Positions 7,601 to 13,040 of a stretch of 13,040 nt of DNA are shown in pieces (positions within the stretch are counted from its first letter, which is position 1; every line of letters starts with the position of its first letter). The position numbers were made by a program, and so were the translations under genes. Source of the stretch: RGDT01 sp046719305 (lineage in GTDB: Bacteria; Planctomycetota; Planctomycetia; Gemmatales; Gemmataceae); NCBI GenBank assembly GCA_046719305.1, contig JBDNDE010000127.1:1-13040 (forward strand), read 5' to 3'. The notes under the pieces were generated by a model. That model was not told where the DNA came from. It did not search any database and saw only the letters and a program-made list of their open reading frames with translations.

Positions 7601-8790
7601 GCATTGCCATAGGCCGTGGCATCATAGCCGGGAAAGACCACAAAGCTCGGGGTAGTCCCTTGGCCAGGGAAGGTGTAACGGGGGGTCGGGTTGCGGTGCC
7701 CCGGACTGAGCGGATCGACGATCCCGTTGAGGTCCACCGGGGCATAGCGACGCAAAATGGTGCCGCCGGGGAATGCCTGACCCAGCGGCAGGCCGCCTGG
7801 ACCGTAACGCCCTTGGATGGTGCCATTTCCTAGAGTCAGGGCGCGCCATTCGCCTCGTAGGGCAGGTGGTGCGCTTGGACCCGACAGGTGAGCCGGGTTC
7901 ATCTCCCATGCCCCCCAGCCCATATTGCTTGCGCTTAGATCGCCTGTTGCTAGCACGTTTCCAGCCGCATTGACATTCAAGCGGCCATCCAGATCAATAA
8001 TCAGTGGGGCGACCATGCACTTGTACTTGCGGCCATCGGGGGCAATGTGGATGCCGCCGCCGTAGTCCAGCCAGACGCTATCGTTGCCGCCAGCCAGGTT
8101 CTCTAGGTTTTTGACGTGACCGTTGCCCACCACAGCAGGAACACCCGGCATGGTGCTGGGCAGATAGTGTAAGGCTCCGCGTTGCCCCGAAGCAGTGATC
8201 GCTTCAGGACGAACATAGGAAGGCTTGATCACTTGATCCGTCGAGGGATCAATCATCGCCAAAAACACATTATTGAGATCCGGATAGGTGTACGGGACGT
8301 TGAGGTCGCCGGTGATTGGCCCGCGAGCGGCGAGATTGTTGGGATCGGTGCGGGTACCGCTTCGAGCAGGGTCACGGATCGGCTGCCCCTGGAAATGCAG
8401 ATAATTGATATAAGTCGGATTCTCAATGCGTCCTGTGCCCGTGTACGGCCGATCGTTCAGCGCTCCAGGAGCATCGTTCCAACCATACAGAGTGCGGCCC
8501 AGGCTGTGGCCGCGAAGCACCGAAGCCACACCTACGATATCATCATTGACATCGTAGAGAATCTGGCCGAGGAATTCTTCCCAGGCAGCCGTAGCGCTGG
8601 TCAACGCGGTCTCACGCACATCGCCGAAGCGGTTGAACGTGCCCGCCTCGCGGAAAATACGCGCCCGCGTGGCTGCCGAATCGGCATACAGAACAAAGCT
8701 CAGACCGATTAGGGCGAAGATGGTCAACATAGCCAACACGACGAGCAGGATGACGCCGTCGCGTTTTTGCTTGGATGGTTTGCGAAGCAT
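4654..8790 (-). CDS. giant GspK-like minor pseudopilin
   Basis: This 1378-residue protein is the last gene of the pseudopilin operon. It starts with a basic leader (LRKPSKQKRDG, 2-12), then VILLVVLAMLTIFALIGLSF (13-32), a class III signal helix. As in GspK, there is no glutamate at +5 after the presumed cleavage at Gly12. GspK-like blocks are spread out: IDLDGRLNVNAAGN (265-278), RWIAQLAVNLVDYIDND (621-637), GRVNVNTLWDRNVFAAL (1063-1079) with the helical FTPAEVDAIYTNFF (1088-1101), and SNVFAVWATVGFFEVV (1196-1211). Proteobacterial GspK is about 320 residues, so this is roughly fourfold larger. The added parts are rich in Pro, Asn, Gly and Thr, with few cysteines. LVINEYY...VWVELHNP (659-698) looks like a lamin-tail-like beta domain. 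The ATG at 8790 follows GAGGG with 9-base spacing. In the GspK family the protein caps the fibre tip; that role here is inferred from operon position and motifs. Confidence 0.75.
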   Translation of the reverse strand: MLRKPSKQKRDGVILLVVLAMLTIFALIGLSFVLYADSAATRARIFREAGTFNRFGDVRETALTSATAAWEEFLGQILYDVNDDIVGVASVLRGHSLGRTLYGWNDAPGALNDRPYTGTGRIENPTYINYLHFQGQPIRDPARSGTRTDPNNLAARGPITGDLNVPYTYPDLNNVFLAMIDPSTDQVIKPSYVRPEAITASGQRGALHYLPSTMPGVPAVVGNGHVKNLENLAGGNDSVWLDYGGGIHIAPDGRKYKCMVAPLIIDLDGRLNVNAAGNVLATGDLSASNMGWGAWEMNPAHLSGPSAPPALRGEWRALTLGNGTIQGRYGPGGLPLGQAFPGGTILRRYAPVDLNGIVDPLSPGHRNPTPRYTFPGQGTTPSFVVFPGYDATAYGNAVPVETTTTGTAAGQSNHPSSYNPITPINLSPTSYNRVFSANDLAGILRRYNADGESVPSDVVNLLPNNLRGSGLSDPAARYRRGLLTTHSFDLDRPGGAPAIWDPTAAPYTATATGFPQGAPLSFPGLGLRNGPVPAHSEFDPATWRSTLPPLRLNLARQLAAYPPVANGRFDLSNTTVAQAVQQAQSDRQNLARELFERLRIVVGARPVAEASPNPDEFRALRWIAQLAVNLVDYIDNDEYSTIFQWAPGEFVYGTELPRLVINEYYAQFDNLRADLDNQMPQRQKFYYRLNVWVELHNPMPSETPPSAAPEGGTVRLHNGTWAAYRLRLCRRPNANIRAPENTRGAPDPANVENNNPDEQFVVDNWGGAAGNDATRTVAPNYGAYAGAANSNQGFYVVGPEPDYGVPPLADSNPGLAALRTWGETNTLSIRIPVEGDPNATTPTTYDASNAPSLILERLANPYLPPQNDPTQPLYNPYITVDYVAKLRVNEGRITTKTADINPENVAARHSYGKVHPFASFDTNDDTVPVTRATALWQPANPVTPAAGQVLHTFMRHNAREDTGPPDPTLANQTLKLPFDVLHHPDRIPVSPAELLHVSWFKPHELTQQFMIGTFQEVSSDTPGHRFQHRARWTNSESRLLRFLDQVSCGTFGAGVAPNGRLPGRVNVNTLWDRNVFAALVDAAAANHFTPAEVDAIYTNFFNNRTPSAVPASTDRIVLPTSATVFGAATPLLPNPRGVDSTIFRSVGPAGSDETQMRLFEPPASPPWTPGAIVARRQRLERFELLTKMANNVTTRSNVFAVWATVGFFEVVDDTTQPVQLGAEMSWPGVGVIRHRMFAILDRSSMQVWPTNHPTSGVPMCRLSNAVTVAPGQQFTGTPQPVTLIDHTGNPISGTNPLVNPNTNRPWIPQPGAIVTFDPNTPNEETVVLESDGMGGLRATFRRNHAANTVVISRGNPGPWIRYDSTQDTEVVIYRTIIE

Positions 8791-8828
8791 CGCCGCTAGC
8801 CCTCAATGTGGCGACCGAATCGGGGGAA

Positions 8829-8854
8829 CTGCCGGCCGTCGCCCTAGCCGGCAG
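8829..8854 (-). repeat. perfect inverted repeat between GspJ-like and GspK-like genes
   Basis: CTGCCGGC (8829-8836) and GCCGGCAG (8847-8854) form a perfect 8-bp GC-rich stem with a 10-base loop, inside the 96-base gap between the two genes. No T-run follows in the direction of transcription. It could be an mRNA processing or stability element, or partial attenuation that lowers expression of the giant last gene. The GspK-like ribosome binding site (near 8800-8804) lies outside the stem and stays accessible. Confidence 0.5.
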
Positions 8855-8886
8855 GATGAAACGGGTAGTTGTTTCCTACGTCCGGT

Positions 8887-10236
8887 TTACAGATCCTGAA
8901 TCATGCTCACCTGACGGGTGAACTGGCTTTTGCTATCCCAGATGCGGATGGTCACGCGGATCGCCTTGATGCGGATCACTTGACCAGCCGGGTTGCGATA
9001 CAACGGGATACAGGTAGACGTACCGGGTCGCCGCCATCGCGGGATATTGTTCGGGGGAGTGGTGGGATCGTCGATCGCACCATAGTCAAACTGGCCGTAG
9101 CGGCCCGAGGTCCAGGTGTCGAAGACATACATCCGTCCGTTTCGCGGATAATGCGGGTTGCCGGCATTGAACGCCTGCACTCTGGGATCATCGAGATGAA
9201 CAAACTCGGTGCTGCCATCAAGCAAGATCGCCACATCCATCGACAAAACATCATTCATCACAATATCCGGCACATCCGTCTGCGAGTTAAACGTAAAGGT
9301 CGGTAGCGCCGCGTAACGCGGATCGTCGGGCGGTAAGCTGGTATTTGGCGGCGCATTGGGCGGCAACAGGGCCGGATCAAGCACCGGCGCGGCAAACCGC
9401 ATTGCCGGAATGGTGATGTTCGTCGACGTGTTGGGCAACACGCTAGCCGGCGCGTTCGCAGGGTTCAGCGGCGGCAAACTAATCTCGCGGTACAACGGAT
9501 CGCTCAACACGTTTCGGTTTAATGGCGGTGCCGAGTTACCATCCACTAGCAACCGTTGCCGCCGACACAGCAAATACAACTGCTGGGGTTTAGGATCGAG
9601 CACCTGAACCGTGGAATCGGTATGCGGCACCGTTTGCTCGCCACTGGGTATCAGATACCAGGCCACCTCGGCCACGCGAGAGCGATAGACCGTATTTCCC
9701 AGCCCCGTCGATTGGAAACGGTTCTCCCGACTGATGGGTGAGCCAAAGGTCATCAGGGGTGAATCTGCCGGTATTTGCGCACTAAATGTATCGGTCATCT
9801 GCGAAGCGGACAAAAACGTGGTGAAGTGCAGCGACGACTGCACATTGATGTACTGTTTCTCCCCCGTCGAGGTGTTGACCCAATCTTGTTCAAGCAAATC
9901 CTTCACACGCGGAATCGCCACCTCTTGCTGAATCCGGAAAAAGCCGCGGAAGCTCTCACTGCCTGTGTCCAGGGGATGCCAATCGCCGTTGCCCAAGGTC
10001 CGGCCGGGGTTTTGCAGATGGCCCGCCGGGTTGACGCTCTCGCGTAGGTCACGACGCAACAGCGTCATGATGCCGCGCAGCTTCTCGGCCAACTCGTTGG
10101 CTGCCTTTAAGTCGCTAACGCTCTTGCTGGCCGCGCTGAATGCAGTGGCCAAGATCGACATGATGAAGACAATCAAGGCCAGCGCCACCAACAGTTCAGT
10201 AATGGTGAAGCCCGGGCGCGAGTGTGAATGGTTCAT
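8887..10236 (-). CDS. GspJ/PilW-like minor pseudopilin, enlarged
   Basis: This 449-residue protein carries a textbook prepilin N-terminus: leader MNHSHSRPG, cleavage after Gly9, then FTITELLVALALIVFIM with glutamate at +5. A helical stalk follows (about 35-67), ending in LLRRDLRES (59-67). RVAEVAWYLI (187-196), then QLYLLCRRQRLL (219-230), match the strand pair where GspJ and PilW proteins have v.evsY.l...l.R. IRIKAIRVTIRIWDSKSQFT (421-440) is the typical closing strand. The middle (about 255-312) is a proline- and asparagine-rich insertion. Typical GspJ is about 200 residues. The start ATG shares bases with the stop of the preceding gene (ATGA at 10233-10236), which suggests translational coupling; a G-run lies upstream as a weak ribosome binding site. 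Position fourth in the G-H-I-J-K order supports the J assignment; PilW-like is an equally valid label. Confidence 0.8.
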   Translation of the reverse strand: MNHSHSRPGFTITELLVALALIVFIMSILATAFSAASKSVSDLKAANELAEKLRGIMTLLRRDLRESVNPAGHLQNPGRTLGNGDWHPLDTGSESFRGFFRIQQEVAIPRVKDLLEQDWVNTSTGEKQYINVQSSLHFTTFLSASQMTDTFSAQIPADSPLMTFGSPISRENRFQSTGLGNTVYRSRVAEVAWYLIPSGEQTVPHTDSTVQVLDPKPQQLYLLCRRQRLLVDGNSAPPLNRNVLSDPLYREISLPPLNPANAPASVLPNTSTNITIPAMRFAAPVLDPALLPPNAPPNTSLPPDDPRYAALPTFTFNSQTDVPDIVMNDVLSMDVAILLDGSTEFVHLDDPRVQAFNAGNPHYPRNGRMYVFDTWTSGRYGQFDYGAIDDPTTPPNNIPRWRRPGTSTCIPLYRNPAGQVIRIKAIRVTIRIWDSKSQFTRQVSMIQDL

Positions 10237-11183
10237 CGAGCGGCCCCCCGTTCAAAGACTTCGATAGCACCTTTGAGCAGCATCATTTGCGAAACGTTGG
10301 TCGCTCGCAAAGGAGGTTGCACTTCGACCCGCAAAGTGTTGGCATTGACTCGTGAGACATCCATCACGCGATAAAACTGGGCATTCACCGTGCCGTAATT
10401 CACCCCCGCACGCGGCCGCACACTAGGCGTCGTATCCAGCAGCCAATGCCCGTTGCGTAGCGGCGGCTCCTCCTGCCCGGGCACCCAGCTGAGTCGCACC
10501 GCCGTTGTGTCCTCAGGCACCACTGCATACACATCCTCGGCCTGGGGCAGTTCGATCGGCCGACCGCTGTAGACAATCACCGTCACCTCGGTACTGCTGG
10601 GCAAGGCCGATTGCAACCGACGGACCAGATAGGCCCAGGTGTAGCGGCCGTCGCTGTGTTCCTTCGGGTAGCCGTTGACGCTGAAGCCCATGTCATCGTT
10701 GAAGCAAAAGAGGCGTTCGCGCGCTTGGAGAATAGCCACCGGATTGGCTAGAGAGAGCAGGCGTTGCGGCGTGACACGCGGGATATTGGGGTAGGCCAAA
10801 AAATTCTTCGGGTCCGGGTTGGGACTCGGGCCGAGCGTGGTCGCAGGGATAGCACCAGCAAGGTTGTAGTGCGGGTCAATAAACACCGGGTAGCCGGCCC
10901 CTAGCGGATCGCTGGGTCCCGGGGCTACTGGTCCCCCCAGGGGACTGGGCGGCGTGTAGTTCCCCCCCAGACGCGGCAACACTTGTGGATCGTTGCGGTA
11001 GTCCAAAGCCGTGCAGAGGCTGTCGGCATTCCAGGCGATGGTGCCGGCACGATCGTCCTTCAAGGCGCGAGCCATCGACATCGCCCCCAACGGGAACAAC
11101 ACCAGAATTGCCAGCATGCCAATCCCCATGATGCCGATGGCCGCCAGCACTTCAACCAGAGTCACACCCTGACGTTGACACAT
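10233..11183 (-). CDS. GspI/PilV-like minor pseudopilin, enlarged
   Basis: This 316-residue protein has a very short leader (MCQRQG), cleavage after Gly6, and VTLVEVLAAIGIMGIGMLAI with glutamate at +5. The Gly/Met-rich helix IGIMGIGMLAILVLFPLGAM is typical of PilV/GspI proteins. RYTWAYLVRRLQ (180-191), followed by a strand with VTVIVYSGRP (200-209), is a block I recall from planctomycete PilV-like proteins. A Pro/Gly-rich stretch lies at about 73-98. Typical GspI is about 125 residues, so most of this protein is added globular sequence. The ATG at 11183 follows AGAGGT about 10 bases upstream and is 17 bases after the preceding stop; its own stop overlaps the next start. Assignment as I rather than another minor pseudopilin rests on the helix character and operon order. 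Confidence 0.78.
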   Translation of the reverse strand: MCQRQGVTLVEVLAAIGIMGIGMLAILVLFPLGAMSMARALKDDRAGTIAWNADSLCTALDYRNDPQVLPRLGGNYTPPSPLGGPVAPGPSDPLGAGYPVFIDPHYNLAGAIPATTLGPSPNPDPKNFLAYPNIPRVTPQRLLSLANPVAILQARERLFCFNDDMGFSVNGYPKEHSDGRYTWAYLVRRLQSALPSSTEVTVIVYSGRPIELPQAEDVYAVVPEDTTAVRLSWVPGQEEPPLRNGHWLLDTTPSVRPRAGVNYGTVNAQFYRVMDVSRVNANTLRVEVQPPLRATNVSQMMLLKGAIEVFERGAAR

Positions 11184-11200
11184 GATGGTTTCTACCTCTG

Positions 11201-12112
11201 TTACAACCCCGAGGATTTACCGTCCAAGGCGAAGGCCAAGGGATTGGTTCCCGGGGCGATTTCGTGGGCCCCCACCAATCCCGTTCGCGGATAAATGCCA
11301 ATCAGCCGAGCCGTAGCCGGATCGCTTGGATCTTTGGTTTCGTCATGTACCCAAAGCACAATCGGTGTGGCGGAGTACCGATTAAACACCCCTCCCGAGG
11401 GGCTAAACACAATCTCGTAAAAAAAACGCAGGTAGGAGGCATTGTGAGGCGGTGGCTCCAGATGCCTGAACCGCTGCGGGATGTTGTATTGTGGGTTCAC
11501 GCCGACCACAGCATCCAGATTCACCACCACGTTTTGCGGCAATTCCACCACATCCTCCCCCGGCACGGGCCGGGTCTGGCGGATAATCGAAAACGGGCCA
11601 AATTCGCGCGTCGTGCCCGGGGGATTAAACACCGACACACCACCAGGCGGCCAATTGGGTAGGCGACTCAGTTCCATATTTTGGGAACTGTTCGGAGGCG
11701 GCGTCGAGAAACGAATCCAATCGCCGGGTTGCACGTTGTAGTTTTCATAATCGCCGGCTGCGGCACTGCCCTGGATGTCGATGCCCGGCAGCATCACCGT
11801 GGGGGAACTTTGTGTTAGGATGGCCCGTTGACCGCTCAGCAGGTCGGGTTGCTCGACATATCGCATGGTCCGGCAAATGCCTTTGTCGTCGACCTCGAAG
11901 CGAACCCCGACGGGGCGTTGATCCCGCAGCGCCCGTTGCTTGGCAATCAGCAACACCGTTATCACCCGATCCAATCCTCGGATGACGTTCTTGTTATCCT
12001 GAAATGCCGGCACCACATAAATCGCCGTCAGGCCGAGCAACACAGTAAGAATGCTGATGACAACCAGCAGTTCGACCAAAGTGAAAGCGGAGCGTGTGAC
12101 GAATCGACTCAT
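11201..12112 (-). CDS. GspH/FimT-like minor pseudopilin with alanine at -1
   Basis: This 303-residue protein has leader MSRFVTRSA, then FTLVELLVVISILTVLLGLT, with glutamate at +5. The residue before the cleavage site is alanine (Ala9) instead of the usual glycine, which prepilin peptidases tolerate in some substrates. After the helix comes a stalk with VLLIAKQRALRDQRPVGVRF (53-72), which matches the A...R.eAi.r..pv.v.f pattern of GspH/FimT. FYEIVFSPSGGV (231-242) and ARLIGIYPRTGLV (268-280) match the late F.P.G and i.v...TG.v strands of that family. It is about 1.7 times the usual size. The start overlaps the stop of the GspG-like gene (ATGA, 12109-12112), with GGAGAG six bases upstream as a strong ribosome binding site inside the end of that gene. 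Confidence 0.8.
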   Translation of the reverse strand: MSRFVTRSAFTLVELLVVISILTVLLGLTAIYVVPAFQDNKNVIRGLDRVITVLLIAKQRALRDQRPVGVRFEVDDKGICRTMRYVEQPDLLSGQRAILTQSSPTVMLPGIDIQGSAAAGDYENYNVQPGDWIRFSTPPPNSSQNMELSRLPNWPPGGVSVFNPPGTTREFGPFSIIRQTRPVPGEDVVELPQNVVVNLDAVVGVNPQYNIPQRFRHLEPPPHNASYLRFFYEIVFSPSGGVFNRYSATPIVLWVHDETKDPSDPATARLIGIYPRTGLVGAHEIAPGTNPLAFALDGKSSGL

Positions 12113-13005
12113 TTGAATCTCTCCGTTAGGATGGTGTCATCGGCATCGCGTCCCGGCAGCGGTGCCAAGGTGAGCGGATCAAACCCCATCTTCCCATCGG
12201 GACCCATCGACACCACCACCGGCGACAGAACCGGTCGTGCTGCCGAAGTGGCGACACGCGGTTGTAAGGGATGAACCAACGAAGCAAACGTTGCTGCTCC
12301 CGTAAAGCTCGGTGAGAACAGCAGTCCCTTGGGATCGACCGGATCTTCAAAACCGTTGGGCGCACCCGACGGGTAGATTATGCTCACCCCACCAGCCGGC
12401 GCATTGCCCACGGGATGACGGCAAAAGACCACCGGCGAACCCCAGGCATCGACATAGCACAAGAACTTGTTAATCTCCCGGGTGGCACCGGCCGAACCGG
12501 TGTCTTTGTCGGTAGAAGTCTCCGGCCCGTGGTTCAAAGCCATGTACAAACAAGCAGCCGATTCATGGGGGGCGGGCGTCGGGCCGAGCGTGGCCAGAGT
12601 GATGCCACGCTCATTGAGGTACGCCCGATAGGCGGTCACGGGTTGGATTCCATAGCCCGGAGCCGGGGCCAGCGCTTCGCGGAAGGTCATCGGGAAGTGC
12701 GCTTTCATTCGTAACTTGATGAGAATCACCCGCGCCAGGTCCGGATTGCCCCCCGCCATACTCATGATCGGTGAACTCGCCGGTATCTGCTCCTCGCGGA
12801 AGCGGTCGGCTTTGTAGGTCATCTGCTGACGAATGCGCTCTTCGAGCCGTTGCAACAAGGTACGCGTACTGCTCGTGCGCGATGACCCCAAGAGTCGGAA
12901 CGCAACCGCCCCCGTCAGGCCGATCAGAACCGCGACAATCGAGATGGTGGCCAGCAATTCAATCAGCGAGTAACCCGCGCGATTGCGTGATAGTATGTGT
13001 CGCAT
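12109..13005 (-). CDS. GspG-like (major) pseudopilin, enlarged
   Basis: This 298-residue protein is first in the operon as far as the window shows. The leader is MRHILSRNRAG, cleavage after Gly11, then YSLIELLATISIVAVLIGLT with glutamate at +5; a basic amphipathic stalk follows (about 42-72). Two features point to GspG: YVDAWGSPVVF (184-194), matching the DaWGnPy signature, and a C-terminal SMGPDGKMGFDP (266-277) followed by DADDTIL (287-293), matching the S.G.DG...DADI calcium-binding end of major pseudopilins. About 100 residues between the stalk and DAWG (roughly 75-180) are extra compared with the usual 145-residue GspG. The ATG at 13005 follows AGGAG at a 9-base spacing. The 35 bases upstream in the window contain only this leader region, so I cannot say whether more operon genes precede it. 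A planctomycete-specific pseudopilin role outside classical secretion is possible. Confidence 0.8.
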   Translation of the reverse strand: MRHILSRNRAGYSLIELLATISIVAVLIGLTGAVAFRLLGSSRTSSTRTLLQRLEERIRQQMTYKADRFREEQIPASSPIMSMAGGNPDLARVILIKLRMKAHFPMTFREALAPAPGYGIQPVTAYRAYLNERGITLATLGPTPAPHESAACLYMALNHGPETSTDKDTGSAGATREINKFLCYVDAWGSPVVFCRHPVGNAPAGGVSIIYPSGAPNGFEDPVDPKGLLFSPSFTGAATFASLVHPLQPRVATSAARPVLSPVVVSMGPDGKMGFDPLTLAPLPGRDADDTILTERFK

Positions 13006-13040
13006 GGAAATTACTCCTGAGGCGTTCCGAGACGGCCGCG

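Noticed and set aside
8182..8712. Plus-strand open frame of 176 residues opposite the start of the GspK-like gene
   Set aside because: It lies opposite a clear prepilin N-terminus, and its translation shows no family resemblance.
4654..8790. Idea that the giant GspK-like gene is a fusion of two genes caused by a lost stop codon
   Set aside because: There is no internal prepilin leader, ribosome binding site or abrupt change in composition, and the closing GspK-like blocks are needed to complete the family match.
1..13040. Search for CRISPR arrays, tRNA genes, insertion sequences and attachment sites
   Set aside because: No regularly spaced direct repeats, cloverleaf-like segments, transposase motifs or terminal inverted repeats were noticed on either strand.

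Overview
The window looks like a chromosomal segment from a GC-rich member of the Planctomycetota, most likely the Gemmatales. Three things point there. A 220-residue protein (3921-4583) ends in a WRT...ADALLDAGC...HCR...RGCW..D.LLG signature that I know only from that group. A cluster of strongly enlarged pseudopilin genes is of the kind common in planctomycetes. A stand-alone neutral-ceramidase-like enzyme of the sort abundant in these genomes is also present. This assignment rests on family recognition, not on a marker gene. No tRNA, rRNA, CRISPR array, insertion sequence or integrase was seen.

Layout: (1) 1-1100, plus strand, the C-terminal part of a Ycf46-type AAA ATPase whose start lies outside the window. 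(2) 1147-1635, minus strand, a GNAT acetyltransferase, convergent with the ATPase and divergent from the next gene. (3) 1753-4583, plus strand, three genes: a secreted neutral-ceramidase-domain protein, a DUF72/YecE-family TIM-barrel protein, and the 220-residue planctomycete protein. The last two are only 4 bases apart and probably co-transcribed. (4) A short convergent gap with a GC hairpin at 4594-4617. (5) 4654-13005, minus strand, a five-gene operon of type II secretion / type IV pilus-like pseudopilins. In the direction of transcription the products look like GspG, GspH, GspI/PilV, GspJ/PilW and GspK, which is the canonical G-H-I-J-K order. Two of the four junctions are ATGA stop/start overlaps, one is 17 bases, and one is a 96-base gap holding a perfect 8-bp inverted repeat.

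The pseudopilin operon is the most interesting part. All five proteins keep a short basic leader, a prepilin peptidase site and a hydrophobic helix. Each has grown well beyond its proteobacterial counterpart: 298, 303, 316, 449 and 1378 residues. The GspK-like protein is about four times the usual size. They would be processed by a prepilin peptidase and assembled, with the K-like protein presumably in the tip complex, by an assembly ATPase and platform protein encoded elsewhere. What the fibre carries or binds cannot be read from this window.

The 1-4583 region is a mix of housekeeping and orphan genes with no evident functional link to the pseudopilin operon.
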